A stretch of DNA of 64,000 nt from JAPOXR01 sp965214695 (GCA_965214695.1 OZ243967.1:1364001-1428000); one strand, 5' to 3'. Shown: positions 48,182 through 58,795, numbered from the stretch's first letter. The notes: generated by a model from the sequence alone, not told the origin. A program made the numbers and translations.

Positions 48182-49654
48182 ATGGGAAGGGAACTGGTCG
48201 CCGGAGTAGATTGCTCCACGCAGGCCACCAAGGTCGTCGTGGTCGATGCCGCGTCCGGGAAGCTGGTCGCAAGCGGCCGGGTTGCCAATGAGGTTCAGCG
48301 AAGCGGTGCCGCCAGCGAGACCGACCCCCGGAACTGGCAGCAGGCCCTGGTTGGCGCCATCTCGCAAACCGGCTGTTCCGGCGAGATCGTCGCCATCTCG
48401 GTGGCTGCCCAGCAGCTGGGGGTGGTTGCACTCAATGCCGACAAGCGGCCGCTGCGGCGAGCCATTCTCTGGGACGATACCCGCTCAGCCCATGCCGCCG
48501 AGGAGTTGCGGCAAACCCTGGGGCCAGAAGGTTGGGCCGAGTTGGTCGGAACCCAGCCCATTGCCGGGCTGTCGGTCGCATCCTGGGCCTGGCTCAGGAA
48601 AGCGGAACCTGCCATCGCCGACAAGACCGCATATATCCGGCTTCCGCACGACTTCCTGACCGAATGGCTGACCGGTAACGGCGTGACTGACCGGGGTGAT
48701 GCTTCCGGCACCGGTTGGTGGTCAGGTCGGCGTGAATCCTACGTGCCGGAAGTTCTGGAACTTCCTGGTATCCGGATTGACCAATCAATGCTGCCCCAGG
48801 TGCTTGGCCCGGATGATCCGGCCGGTGAGGTCACGAACCAGGCCGCCGCCCTGACCGGGCTGTCCGCCGGCATTCCCGTTGCATGCGGGACCGGGGACAA
48901 CATGTCGGCCGCCCTGGCACTTGGCATTGATCCCGGTACACCCGTGATCAGCCTGGGAACCTCGGGAACCGCCTATGTGCGATCCAGCCATGCGCCGGCC
49001 GACCCCAGTGGCACCGTCCTCGCCGATGCCTCGGCCAGCGGCGACCACCTGCCCCTGACCTGCACGTTGAACGCCACCCTCGCCGTCGACAATCTGGCCA
49101 AGATGCTGGGCCTCGGCCGGGACGATGTCGCCGAGCGAACCGGCGTTGTGGTGATGCCCTATCTCAGTGGCGAGCGCCTGCCAGACTACCCCCTTGCACG
49201 CGGCACGATTGCCGGAATTGACCACGAAACAACCCCGGGCGAGATCCTGCTCGCCGCCATCGAGGGCGTCGCCTATTCGCTCGTGCAGTCAATCGACACC
49301 ATCGGGGCGCATTCATCCGGCATTGATCCTTCGGCGCCGATCATCCTGGTCGGTGGCGGCGCCAAGGGAAAGATCTGGCAGCAGGTCATCGGGCGCATCT
49401 CCGGTCGAGAATTGCTCATCCCCCGCACCGAGGAACTGGTCGCCTGGGGCGCTGCCGCACAGGCGGCGGCACTCCTTGCCGGTGACTCTGGTGTCGATGT
49501 GGCTCGCCGCTGGAAAATTGCCGATGGCGACCGGCTGCCTCCCCGCCCGCTCGACCACGAGGCGGTCGACCGCATCGCCCGGGTCAGGAAGGTCGCACAC
49601 GCGCTGAACTCCAGTGAAGTCTTCACCGACCAGACCGCGACTCCGGCCCAATGA
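48182..49654 (+). CDS. xylB: Xylulokinase, FGGY family
   Basis: 490 aa. VAGVDCSTQATKVVVVDAAS is the first phosphate loop; ILWDDTRSAHAAEELRQTL binds the sugar; ACGTGDNMSAALALGIDPGT contains the catalytic Asp; and ISLGTSGTAYVRSSHAPADP and LVGGGAKGKIWQQVIGRISG complete the FGGY fold. It phosphorylates D-xylulose or a related ketose. GGGGAG stands upstream of the ATG. No transporter or isomerase is in the window, so another ketose cannot be ruled out. Confidence 0.88.
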   Translation: MGRELVAGVDCSTQATKVVVVDAASGKLVASGRVANEVQRSGAASETDPRNWQQALVGAISQTGCSGEIVAISVAAQQLGVVALNADKRPLRRAILWDDTRSAHAAEELRQTLGPEGWAELVGTQPIAGLSVASWAWLRKAEPAIADKTAYIRLPHDFLTEWLTGNGVTDRGDASGTGWWSGRRESYVPEVLELPGIRIDQSMLPQVLGPDDPAGEVTNQAAALTGLSAGIPVACGTGDNMSAALALGIDPGTPVISLGTSGTAYVRSSHAPADPSGTVLADASASGDHLPLTCTLNATLAVDNLAKMLGLGRDDVAERTGVVVMPYLSGERLPDYPLARGTIAGIDHETTPGEILLAAIEGVAYSLVQSIDTIGAHSSGIDPSAPIILVGGGAKGKIWQQVIGRISGRELLIPRTEELVAWGAAAQAAALLAGDSGVDVARRWKIADGDRLPPRPLDHEAVDRIARVRKVAHALNSSEVFTDQTATPAQ

Positions 49655-50088
49655 TCATGCCCGCCATGCTGATCGACAATTCCTTGCGAGGCAAGGGTTC
49701 AAGCCTGATGCCTGACCAGCATTACCTGAAGAGGCAATACGCAGCCAAAGGCTCTTCAGATCGAATCAAGAAAGTCGCTTGACGCGCACAACTGCGTTCT
49801 CGAAATGATAGCTCCCATAATGGGAACATCACGAATGACCCGTAATCGGGGCGGATTGTCGCCAGGAAGACGCTCCGGAAGTTCTGGAAGTGTCACCCAG
49901 GTGCAGAAGCGCAACTTCTCGCCTGGTACCGGGAAGTGAGACAGGCGGATTGGGATTCGCCGTACCTCGCTCCACTCGATGTCCGACCTATTTCCTGGCC
50001 GCAAGGTGCAGGCGGATATCCGGGCCTGGCCTGGCTGCCGTCATCGTCCGGAGGACGCAGCCGGGACCTCACGTCAAACCGCCACCCC
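49655..50088. other. Spacer between xylB and the adhesin, with an inverted repeat
   Basis: 434 nt, no gene recognised. CTGAAGAG (49726-49733) and CTCTTCAG (49752-49759) form a perfect 8-bp stem over an 18-nt loop and may be a bidirectional terminator between these convergent genes. Confidence 0.5.
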
Positions 50089-53000
50089 TCACCACCGCAA
50101 GGTCACACCCAGCCCCACACCATGCACCGGTGCTGCCGCCCCATTCTCCCGCCGGGTCGCCTCGAGCCCGAGCGAGAGATCGGGTGCGCCCCGCTCCGGG
50201 GTGAGCCGCAAGCCGAGTGTGGTATCGCGCGAGGCATCGTCCATGCGCAGCCTGGCATGCGGGGCGATGGTGAAGCGCCCGGCCAGGGCCGCCAGCCCGT
50301 ATGCCGCCTCGGCGGTGGTGGCAGTAGCGCCGGTATCCTGCCTCTCCAGCGCCTCGGGCATGAACAATGCATCCATCCCGCCCGTGGCCTCTCCGCTATC
50401 CTGGCGCAGCGAGACCGAGAGGCCGCGGGCAGAGGCAGGCTCGGGATCGAAGGTGAAGCTGGCCGCCAGCCCGTTCTCCTCGAAGTCATCGTCATGGGCA
50501 ATCAGCTTGCGGGCCGACAGATCCATGGAGAAGCCTGATGCCGGGTCACGGAAGCCAAGGGAGGCGCCCAATTCGATGCCGGCCCCTCGCTCGGCATCAC
50601 CGCCATCATGGCGGGCACCGATCTCCAGCCCGGGGGTGAGCATGGCGCCGCTCTCAAGGCCGATCTGCCAGGAGGCCTCCATCCCGGCCCGAAGGCGGGT
50701 CACGGTGGCATCGGAGGCCGCCAGCGCATGGGTCTTGTCTGAACGGGTCCGGGACCAGAGGGCGTCCGAGGTCAAGGCAAGCGTGCCCGAGCCGATGGCG
50801 GCAAGCTCGGCCCTCATGCCGGCGGCGGCCATCTGCCAGGAGGTATCGGCGGTGAGGGCGGGGCCCACCTTCGGCGTCAGTGTCACCTCGCCGGTGCCAT
50901 GGCCGAGTGCGGCCCAGAGGCGCAGCCGCTCGGAGACATCAAGAGATGCATAGGGCACGAGTGCAGTGAGGGAGGTCTTCACCTTGCCATCGCCTGTACG
51001 GATGGCGCCGGCGCAGGGGATGGTGTTCTCCATGTCCTCGGGGCAGATCTGCCCCTCGGGGCGGGGCATGACATCGCTATCGGCATAGCTGCCCTTGCCA
51101 CTTGATTGCAGCAGGGCCAGGCCGATGAGCCAGCGATCGCGGGCATAATCTACCCCCAGCATGGCGGTAGTGGCGGTGCCATCGAGGGTAAAGGTTCCTT
51201 CCCTTCCATCGAAGCTGTCCCTTGCTGCCCGTCCCCAGATGGCAAGGGAGCCGGAGGCGGTCTCGCCGGTGGTGGTGAAGCTGCTGGCAAGGAGGGCTTC
51301 GCTGGCGGTCATGGAGAGGGGCTCGGGCGGGTGGTGGCCGAAGGGGTCGGTGTCGGTGGGGGCCTGCCGTGCCAGCAGATCATCGAGCGGGCTGGCGCCG
51401 GTGGCATGGCCGGAAGTGCCCAGCGCCAGTGCCTGGCCGGCGATGGTGGCGCTGGTGCCGGGGGTTCGGTCGGCGGTGATGCGGGTCTCGATGCCATCGA
51501 GGGCCTGCTGGGCGACGGTGCGGCCAAACCGGGAGAGGAAGGCGGCCGGCATCGGGTCGGAATTGGTGATGGTGCCGACGGCGACGCCATCGGCGATGGA
51601 GACCGACACATCGGGAGGGCCGTTCACGCCGGCATCAAAGAGTACCATCTCGAAGGTCTCCGGATCCTCGTCATGGCTGTCATTGTAGAGGACGACATGG
51701 ATCTTGGTCTCGGTCTGGCCTGGCCTGAAGCGGGCCCTGAGCTGCCAGGAGCGCTTCCATGCCAGGTAGTCCTGGCCGGCCACGGCCGAGACCGGGGACG
51801 AGTCGCGGGTGGCGTAGTAGACATGTACCGGCCAGGCGACCTTCTCGCTCAGCGTCACCGTGAACCAGCCGTTGTACTGGTTCTCATTCATGGTGGCATC
51901 GGCAATGGAGATGGTCGGGCCGGTGGATGGGGTGGTGGCGTCATTGTCGGTGACAGTCACCGTGGCCGCGGCCGGGCTGCCGATACTGTAGCCGGTCCCC
52001 GTATCGATGGTGGCGGTGATGGTGCCATCCGGCTCGTCGGCGGTGTCGTCCTCGGTGGCGACGGAGAAGGTGGCGGTGCCGGCGGCCGGGATGGTGACGG
52101 TGCGCGCACCTGTCTGGCCCGAGGCGGCCATATCGCCGGACTGGGTGATGGTGAGGGTGACATCGAGCGGTGCGGCCGGCACTGGATCGGCGGTGACGGT
52201 GAAGGAAGCCGAGGTGCCTTCGGTGACGCCCGGCCCGGCGGTGATGCTCACCACCGGGGTGTCATTGTCGGTAACGGCGATCACGCCGCTGCCCTTGCCG
52301 GTGGCGATGCTGTAGCCGCTGGCGGTGTCCAAGGTGACCGAGACCGAGCCGTCGGCCTCATTGGCCGCATCATCCACCGTGGCCACGGTGAGGGTGGTAC
52401 TGGTCGCACCTGCTGCCAGTGTTGCCGTGCGGGCGCCGGCGCCGGGGGTGGCCAGGTAGTCGCCGGACTGGGTGACAGTGTAGGCAATCGTGATATCACT
52501 GGCAGGCGCCGGATCGGCGGTGATGGTGAAGGAGGCGTTACCGCCCTCGGTGATGGCGGTGCCGGGTGAGAGGCTGAGTTCGGGGGTGGTGGGTGTGACC
52601 TCCTCTTCCTCCTCTTGCTGCGGTGTCTCCTGCGGCTGGTTGGCCAGGCATTCGAGTGCCGGCGCCACCGGTGCCCAGCGCTGAAGGCCGCGATCGGCCT
52701 GCGCCTGTGCCTCGGTGATGGTCATCGGGTTGTTGCTGTAGCTGTTCTCCTCCCCGAAGGCGGCCAGCACCCGGCTCCAGCGCTCGACATGGTCCGGCGA
52801 ACGCCAGGTCTCGCTCGCAGCAAGCTGGGCTTCGGCAAGGAGGGTATCGGAGACGCAGGCCGGTGGTTGGCTCTCGGCACTGGCGCGCAGCGCGTCGCTC
52901 TGCGGGCCGATTTCGAGCGTCGCCGTGGCGGCGAGGGCGTCGAGTTGCTGTACCGCGCCGTTCTCGTCCAGATATTCCGGTGTCACCGTAAGCGTGAGTG

Positions 53001-56000
53001 TCATCGCTTCCTGGGCGTTGTGCTCGATGGTGGCTGAGGTGCCGGTCACGCGCACGGCGCCGTTGACGGCAGTCTGAGAACCGCTGCCATCCCATGACAC
53101 CTCGTAGGAGGTGGCGTGTGCCACCGCATCCCAGCTGGCGCTGGCGCTGGTGTCGTCCACCGAACTCACCTGCACATTGGCAACCGCAGTGTCGGGAACG
53201 GACGGGGCGGTGTCGGACCGCACGCCGGTGCAAACCGGCTTGCCCCAGTCGTCGTCCCGGATGTACACTCCCGAAGTGTGGTGCACGCTGTCGATCTCGC
53301 GTGGCGGCGGCAACAGCCGGTCGTGCCGCTCCATGAGATGGATGTTCACCACTTCAGTCTCCGCCTCGGGGCAGACATCGCCCAGAACCTCGATTCCGAG
53401 CTCCCGGTGCCGCTCATTGGCCGGGATGTGCGTGTCGAAACACCCGTCCGTCAGCTCCACGTCGGTCCAGTCGCTCCTGTCCCGGTGCCGCAGCCGGTAG
53501 TCCTCGCCCCAATTGGCGCCGCCGCCGAAACACAGCCGAAAGCCCAGCTCGGATGCGTACGGTTTGTCCGTGCGGACGTAGAAGCTCTTGCTCCGGGTGC
53601 CCGAGTCTCCCTCCGTCACCCTGTGCGAACGGGGGTTGTTCTCCGGGTGGAACATGAGCTCGAGGGTGTCCGTCTTGCGATGTTCGGGGTCGTCATCGAT
53701 GACAAAGGCCAGCAGGCGCTTGCTCACCGAGTCGTAGCCGCCGCCCGAGGCGGTGTGAAGCAGCCGGTACTCCTCGTCGTCGATGTCGGCGTCGCTGTTC
53801 GCGAACACCGACACCGGCTGTGGCTCGATCCAGTTCTCGGGGGTGAAGATCAGCGTGGTCCTGTCCACCGTGAACCTGGGGTTTGCGCCTGTGGGATGGC
53901 CGCTCACCGTCACCGTCACCTCCCCGGTGGGCGGAGCGGCGAGACGCACCCGGTAGAAGGTCCCGCTCCCCTCGCCCATACCCACCGAGTCGGTCCCGAG
54001 GGGCACGAGGAATACCAACCCCTTGTCCATGTCGTTGTCGAACAACTCCACCGTCCCCGAGGAACCGGCGATGTAATCGACACCGGGCATCACCTTCACG
54101 GTCACCGCCCCGTTCGGCTCGTTCGTGGCGTCGTTCACCGTGGGCACCTGGTACAGCTTCGCAAGGCCGTCGCGCCAAGGGTGGAGGGTGACCGTTTGCA
54201 GTTTCTCGTCGCCCGGCGCCACGAAGTCCTGCCCCTCGCTTTCATCCTCCGAGACCAGGAGCGTGATGGTCACCGGCCCGTCCGGCTGCCAATCGGAGCT
54301 CGCAATCACCGTGAAACTCGCTGCGGTCCCCTCGATCACCGGAATGTGGGCCCCTGCGGGGCGCTGTCCGGGGACGTGTTTGCCGTAGCGCAAGATGTTG
54401 ATCCTGGGCATGTTCGGCTGCCGTAACGGTTGCGCCTCGCTGACGATGGCCTCCACGATCCCGCTCAGCGGCTGATTACCGTAATCGCCGCCCCGGGTCG
54501 TGTGGGTCAGCGTCGCCCGCTCGTTTTGCCGGTCGCCATCCGCTCCGGCCGACACGGTCACCGTCTGGTCCATGTTCCACGCAGTGCCACCGCTCGCCAT
54601 GAAGGTGAGCTCGGCCGGGTTGACGGTGACATCCGGGTTGTTCGAGGCGATGGCGACCGTCACCGTGGCCGTTGGCTCGGTCAAGAGCCTCGCCATGTAG
54701 GTGCTCGAGTCATCCTCGGACACGAACACCTTGGTGGTGGAGAGCAGCAGCCCCCGGGGGTCGTCGTCGGTCACGGCGACCGACAAGTCTTGGTTCTCCG
54801 AAGACCCGTAATCCCCGCCCGAGGGGCTGTGGGTCAGCGTCACCGTTTCGCTCACGCCATCGTCATCCTCGGCGGCCGAGACCGTCACCGTCTGTTCCGT
54901 GTTCCAGAGATCTGTGCCGCCGTTCGCATTGAAGGTGAGCGAGTTCGGGCTGACGATGACTTCCGGGTTGTTCGAGGCGATGGCGACTGTCACAGTGGCC
55001 GTTGGCTCGGTCGCGAGCCGGACCGTGTAGAAGTTCGAGCCGGCCTCCGGCATCATCAATGCGTCGGGGGAGAGCGACAGGCCCCGGGTGTCGTTGTCGG
55101 TCACGGCGACCTGGACGGCCCCGGACTTGCCCTTGTAGCCGCCGCCCGAAGCGGTGAGGTTCAGCTTTGCACTGTAGTGGCCAGCGTCGTCGTCCTCGGC
55201 GGCCGAGACCGTCACTCTCTGCGCTTCGCTCCAGAGATTCGTGCTGCCGCTCGCATTGAAGGTGAGCGACTTCGGGCTAACGGTCACGCCCGGATTGTTC
55301 GAGGTGATGGCGACAGTCACAGTGGCCGTCGGCTCGGTCGCGAGCCGGACCCTGAAGTCGCCGTTATCGCCCTCCACCACAGTCAACACGCCTTTCGAGA
55401 TGTCGAGCTCCACCGGGTCGTCGTCTTTGACGGAGACCCTCAGCTTCGTGTCCTGCGAGGTCCCGTAATCCCCGCCAGAGACAAAGTGCCTCAGCAACAC
55501 CGATTCATCGCTTCCGTCGTCGTCGTGCTCCGCCCGGACGGTCACCGTCTGCGGCGTACTCCAGAGCTCGGTGCCACTCGGATCGAAGGTGAGCGAAGTC
55601 GGGCTGACGGTGACGTCCGGGTCGTCCGAGGTGATGGCGACCGTCACCGTGCCCGTCGGCTCGGTCGCGAGCCGGACCGTGTAGGTCGAATTGCCGCCCT
55701 CCTTTACCGACAGTTTCGAAGTCGGGGTTAGCACCAGGGCCCGGGTGTCGTTGTCCTCGACCGCGACCGCTGCCGAGGATGTGCTGCCGACAGTGTAGCC
55801 CTCGGCCGACGCGACCGCCACCGTGACGCTGCCGTCCGGCTCGTCGACACGGTCGGCCACCGTGTCGACGATGAAGGTCGCCGAGGGCGACCCGGCCCCG
55901 ATGGTCACGGTTTGCACACCTTCGTCACCCGGGGCCACGAAGTCGCTGCCCGCGGCGTCAGCGATGTTCAGCTTGACCTTCAGGTTCACGCCCGGCGCCG

Positions 56001-57648
56001 GGCTGGCGGTCAGCTTGAAGAGCGCGCCCCTCCCCTCTTTCACCGGAGACGCACCTGGTGAAATGGTGATCTCGGACAGGACGTCGTCGTCATTCACCAT
56101 CGTCGTCGCCGAGGACGCACTGCCGACAGTGTAGCCCTCGGCCGACGCGACCGCCACCGTGACGCTGCCGTCCGGCTCGTCGGCACTGTCGGCCACCGTG
56201 TCGACGGTAAAGGTCGCCGAGCTCCGGTTGGCCTGGATGGTGACGGTCTTCCTGCCCTCATCGGCCGAGGCCACGAAGTCGCTCGTGTCGTCGTCCGAGA
56301 CGTCGAGTTGCACCGTCAGGTTCACGCTCGGCGCCGGGCTCGCCCTTACCTTGAATTGCGCGCCCGTGCCCTCCGTCACCGCCGTGCCGCCCGAGACCGT
56401 GATTGTCGGCACCGAACCGTCATCGTTGTCGATCGTGTACGTCGCCGAGGCCGCCGTTGGAGATATCACCACGTCGTCCGGCGTGGTCGAACTCCGGCGC
56501 AACTCCAGCACCGCTGTCTCTCCTCCCTCCGGCACGGAGTCGCCGAAGATCCGCAGTCGCACCGAGCTGGACGCGAAGCCCGGGCTGATGCTGTATTCGT
56601 GACAGTTGTCGGCATTCATCGTCAAGCCGTTGTCGTTGCCGTAATTGACGAGATCGAAATCCGCCGTCTTGCCACCTGAGGCCGAACGGAAGGTCGCCGT
56701 GCCGGTGTCCTTCACGCACAGCAGGAAGTCGGTTCGGGCGCTGCGCGTCGAGCCAAGCCCGATGTCGACGCTCACATGGTTGCTGCCGGAAGCGCCCTCA
56801 TTGCCCGAGGATGAACCGAGGCTCACCGACAGGACGGGGCCGACCTTGAAGACAGGGGAGAGGCCGTAGAATGGATATTCGACCGCGATGCGATGATCGT
56901 TGTCGTTGATGGGCTTGCTATGATCGAACCCGCCAATATTGCCTATCTGGACATTTCCGGTGGAGCCACCAAAAGCCCAGCCGGGACGATGCGTGCCGTC
57001 ATTCTCGCTGCCGGTCAATACATAATGAGGTGTGCCGATAGGCCCTTTGGGGAGCGACCCGCCCGTCTCGAGCGTGGCTGCCTTGCTGTCCCAGCTTCCG
57101 TCGTAGAGATCGGCATAGTTGTCGGCGACCTTCACGCCCTTCAGCCAGTAGATCGACGCGTCGGTGTCGGACGACCGGGTCCGGGTGTTCGTCCGGACGT
57201 TGACCGTCGCAGTCGAGCCGAGGACCGTGAAGTTATCGCCGCAACTATCGGTGATCTCGCTGTGGCCGGCCTTGGCGCGGGTCTGCACGAAATTGTTGTA
57301 GGTTGCGATATCGGTCGCGGTCGCGTCGCGCTTGGTCGAGGTCACGAATATCAGCCGGAAATTTGCCCCGCTGGTGAGGCCCGACGGCTTCAAGCCCCAG
57401 TCGTAGGGAACCGTGTAGGAGCCGTCGGCATTGGCCGAACTGCACTCGACCTCGGCCTCTGCCCCGGTCGGAGACATCGCCAGTAGAGGCAGGAAGAGCA
57501 ATGCAGCAGCGAGTTCGCGGCGCAGACATTTGGCGGCAGGACGAAGGCCCAAATCGGTGTGGGCTAAGGAAGGAAGGAGCCGCCGGGCGTTGGAACGACG
57601 GCCAGAGGGAGTGCGGGTGCTTGGCAACGACAACGTACGGGTAGACAA
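50089..57648 (-). CDS. Giant Calx-beta repeat autotransporter-like surface protein
   Basis: About 2519 aa. A signal peptide at about residues 42-70 has AALLFLPLLAMSP. An N-terminal domain of about 200 residues (YDWGLKPSGLTSGANFRLIF and IYWLKGVKVADNYADLYDGS) is seen in other bacterial Calx-beta proteins. Then come many Calx-beta and related repeats ending in DDD/DND, four to five of which share RLATEPTATVTVAI; a fibronectin-III-like segment lies near residue 1490. The last 385 residues, from LAIWGRAARDSF, are an autotransporter-like beta-barrel finishing LGVGLGVTLRW with a terminal Trp. The repeats should bind calcium and extend from the cell surface, acting in adhesion. ATG at 57648 has no strong site; a TTG at 57708 is the alternative. 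Confidence 0.85.
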   Translation of the reverse strand: MSTRTLSLPSTRTPSGRRSNARRLLPSLAHTDLGLRPAAKCLRRELAAALLFLPLLAMSPTGAEAEVECSSANADGSYTVPYDWGLKPSGLTSGANFRLIFVTSTKRDATATDIATYNNFVQTRAKAGHSEITDSCGDNFTVLGSTATVNVRTNTRTRSSDTDASIYWLKGVKVADNYADLYDGSWDSKAATLETGGSLPKGPIGTPHYVLTGSENDGTHRPGWAFGGSTGNVQIGNIGGFDHSKPINDNDHRIAVEYPFYGLSPVFKVGPVLSVSLGSSSGNEGASGSNHVSVDIGLGSTRSARTDFLLCVKDTGTATFRSASGGKTADFDLVNYGNDNGLTMNADNCHEYSISPGFASSSVRLRIFGDSVPEGGETAVLELRRSSTTPDDVVISPTAASATYTIDNDDGSVPTITVSGGTAVTEGTGAQFKVRASPAPSVNLTVQLDVSDDDTSDFVASADEGRKTVTIQANRSSATFTVDTVADSADEPDGSVTVAVASAEGYTVGSASSATTMVNDDDVLSEITISPGASPVKEGRGALFKLTASPAPGVNLKVKLNIADAAGSDFVAPGDEGVQTVTIGAGSPSATFIVDTVADRVDEPDGSVTVAVASAEGYTVGSTSSAAVAVEDNDTRALVLTPTSKLSVKEGGNSTYTVRLATEPTGTVTVAITSDDPDVTVSPTSLTFDPSGTELWSTPQTVTVRAEHDDDGSDESVLLRHFVSGGDYGTSQDTKLRVSVKDDDPVELDISKGVLTVVEGDNGDFRVRLATEPTATVTVAITSNNPGVTVSPKSLTFNASGSTNLWSEAQRVTVSAAEDDDAGHYSAKLNLTASGGGYKGKSGAVQVAVTDNDTRGLSLSPDALMMPEAGSNFYTVRLATEPTATVTVAIASNNPEVIVSPNSLTFNANGGTDLWNTEQTVTVSAAEDDDGVSETVTLTHSPSGGDYGSSENQDLSVAVTDDDPRGLLLSTTKVFVSEDDSSTYMARLLTEPTATVTVAIASNNPDVTVNPAELTFMASGGTAWNMDQTVTVSAGADGDRQNERATLTHTTRGGDYGNQPLSGIVEAIVSEAQPLRQPNMPRINILRYGKHVPGQRPAGAHIPVIEGTAASFTVIASSDWQPDGPVTITLLVSEDESEGQDFVAPGDEKLQTVTLHPWRDGLAKLYQVPTVNDATNEPNGAVTVKVMPGVDYIAGSSGTVELFDNDMDKGLVFLVPLGTDSVGMGEGSGTFYRVRLAAPPTGEVTVTVSGHPTGANPRFTVDRTTLIFTPENWIEPQPVSVFANSDADIDDEEYRLLHTASGGGYDSVSKRLLAFVIDDDPEHRKTDTLELMFHPENNPRSHRVTEGDSGTRSKSFYVRTDKPYASELGFRLCFGGGANWGEDYRLRHRDRSDWTDVELTDGCFDTHIPANERHRELGIEVLGDVCPEAETEVVNIHLMERHDRLLPPPREIDSVHHTSGVYIRDDDWGKPVCTGVRSDTAPSVPDTAVANVQVSSVDDTSASASWDAVAHATSYEVSWDGSGSQTAVNGAVRVTGTSATIEHNAQEAMTLTLTVTPEYLDENGAVQQLDALAATATLEIGPQSDALRASAESQPPACVSDTLLAEAQLAASETWRSPDHVERWSRVLAAFGEENSYSNNPMTITEAQAQADRGLQRWAPVAPALECLANQPQETPQQEEEEEVTPTTPELSLSPGTAITEGGNASFTITADPAPASDITIAYTVTQSGDYLATPGAGARTATLAAGATSTTLTVATVDDAANEADGSVSVTLDTASGYSIATGKGSGVIAVTDNDTPVVSITAGPGVTEGTSASFTVTADPVPAAPLDVTLTITQSGDMAASGQTGARTVTIPAAGTATFSVATEDDTADEPDGTITATIDTGTGYSIGSPAAATVTVTDNDATTPSTGPTISIADATMNENQYNGWFTVTLSEKVAWPVHVYYATRDSSPVSAVAGQDYLAWKRSWQLRARFRPGQTETKIHVVLYNDSHDEDPETFEMVLFDAGVNGPPDVSVSIADGVAVGTITNSDPMPAAFLSRFGRTVAQQALDGIETRITADRTPGTSATIAGQALALGTSGHATGASPLDDLLARQAPTDTDPFGHHPPEPLSMTASEALLASSFTTTGETASGSLAIWGRAARDSFDGREGTFTLDGTATTAMLGVDYARDRWLIGLALLQSSGKGSYADSDVMPRPEGQICPEDMENTIPCAGAIRTGDGKVKTSLTALVPYASLDVSERLRLWAALGHGTGEVTLTPKVGPALTADTSWQMAAAGMRAELAAIGSGTLALTSDALWSRTRSDKTHALAASDATVTRLRAGMEASWQIGLESGAMLTPGLEIGARHDGGDAERGAGIELGASLGFRDPASGFSMDLSARKLIAHDDDFEENGLAASFTFDPEPASARGLSVSLRQDSGEATGGMDALFMPEALERQDTGATATTAEAAYGLAALAGRFTIAPHARLRMDDASRDTTLGLRLTPERGAPDLSLGLEATRRENGAAAPVHGVGLGVTLRW
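54430..55740 (-). repeat. Near-identical Calx-beta repeat units of about 320 bp in the adhesin
   Basis: Four successive units share strongly conserved nucleotides around the RLATEPT-TVTVAI segment and SGGDYG segment. The likeness at DNA level, not only protein level, shows recent duplication or gene conversion inside the gene. Confidence 0.75.
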
Positions 57649-57801
57649 CATCCGGATAGCAAATCTTGAAACTTGACAAAAAACTGAGCGGAATCGCGCC
57701 AGGCACAAACACCTTGCACACTCCTGTCAGTATCTGCACACGACAGGAGATATCCTCAGTGCCTGGAACGAACCCCCACCCCCAAAGCAGCGGTAGTATA
57801 C

Positions 57802-58110
57802 GTGTCCCCGCGGCGTTATGAAACCGATTTCATCGATGAAGAATTGCAATCGATCGAACCGCTTCTGCCGCCGGCCTCCAGTATGGGAAGGCCTCGCAGC
57901 ACCTGCCTGCGAGAGGCCATGAACGCCGTCCGGTACATGCTTGCCAGGCTGGCAGTGATGGGCAATTCCACCATGTTTTCGCCATTTGCCACCATCCAGG
58001 ACGCGCGCCTGGCCTGGCGTGACGGCGGGACCATCGAGCGCATCCTCGATGGGTTGTGCGGCCATGACCACCGGCCCTCGGGACGCGCCGACCGCCGCCA
58101 TCGACGAAGG
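57802..58110 (+). pseudogene. IS5-family transposase, N-terminal fragment
   Basis: MSPRRYETDFIDEELQSIEP followed by LLPPASSMGRPRSTCLREAM and ARLAWRDGGTIERILDGL is the DUF4096 N-terminal domain of IS5-type transposases. The segment expected to read CPWRMLPHDFPPW is altered, and after about residue 88 the frame is lost, with a trace (APTAAID) in another frame. No catalytic DDE part remains. It lies directly upstream of the giant adhesin gene. Confidence 0.75.
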
Positions 58111-58229
58111 AGCGGCAATGCGGCCTGCAAGGAGCCGGAAAAGAGGGGAAAGATGGCGGAGCAAACGGCGGAAATTGCAAACGGGCAACAAGGTCCATCA
58201 TGAAATGAGCTGCCATTGGCCTCCAGCCG

Positions 58230-58795
58230 GATATTGTTCTCGAGGCAGAAGGCAGACGTGCCGCCGCCGACCGCCGATCAAGGACCGAAGTATTGACCAG
58301 TTTTGAGACGACCGGGAGTCCCTGCCCCGGTAGCAATCGCAGGTGATTGACGTCGAAATTCGTCACTCGCAGATGCGCGATCAGCCGCTCCCGATGCAGT
58401 TGGGCGAGTTCGCCCATGGCATCGACATGGTCGGGATGCCTGACCTGTCACTCGTGAAACTGCAACGGGCCAAGACGGCCCGGAGCCTCCGATCGATGCT
58501 GGCCCGGACCTCATCGGCAGTCATTCTGCCAGGCTCCGGCACCCACTTGGCCAACACGCGGGGCCTGGCAGTCTCCTCCCCATCGAAGCGATCGAGCAGC
58601 CTGCCGGCAATCAACTCGGTGCTGCCAACGTGTTCGGCCATGTCAAACGTGTCGTAGCCATCCCGGGCGAAGTCGGCCAGGAATTCGGCGCCGGCATCCG
58701 GATTGAGTGGGGCACCGCGGCACTCAATGTCGGCCGGTTGCCACAACCGGGTCACGATCTGCGGGATGTCGCCAGTTGATGCGCCCAGGCGAGGC
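58230..58795 (-). pseudogene. Aldo/keto reductase, frameshifted and truncated
   Basis: The first part reads IPQIVTRLWQPADIECRG, then FARDGYDTFDMAEHVGSTEL, IAGRLLDRFDG and KWVPEPGRMTADEVRASIDR, as in aldo/keto reductases of the DFDMADHYG type. Near 58470 the frame shifts; the next frame reads LQFHE, a TGA at 58448-58450 where Trp is expected, then HPDHVDAMGELAQLHRERLI and HLRVTNFDVNHLRLL up to VSKLVNTSVLDRRS. The C-terminal half is missing. A dead gene beside the IS fragment. Confidence 0.75.

Noticed and set aside
51106..52569. Long Gly-rich open frame on the plus strand inside the adhesin gene
   Set aside because: Low-complexity antisense shadow of the repeat-rich adhesin; no domain, no ribosome-binding site.
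53116..55731. Two further long plus-strand frames opposite the adhesin
   Set aside because: Arg/His-rich antisense translations that arise from GC-rich codon bias; the minus-strand protein has clear repeats and domains.
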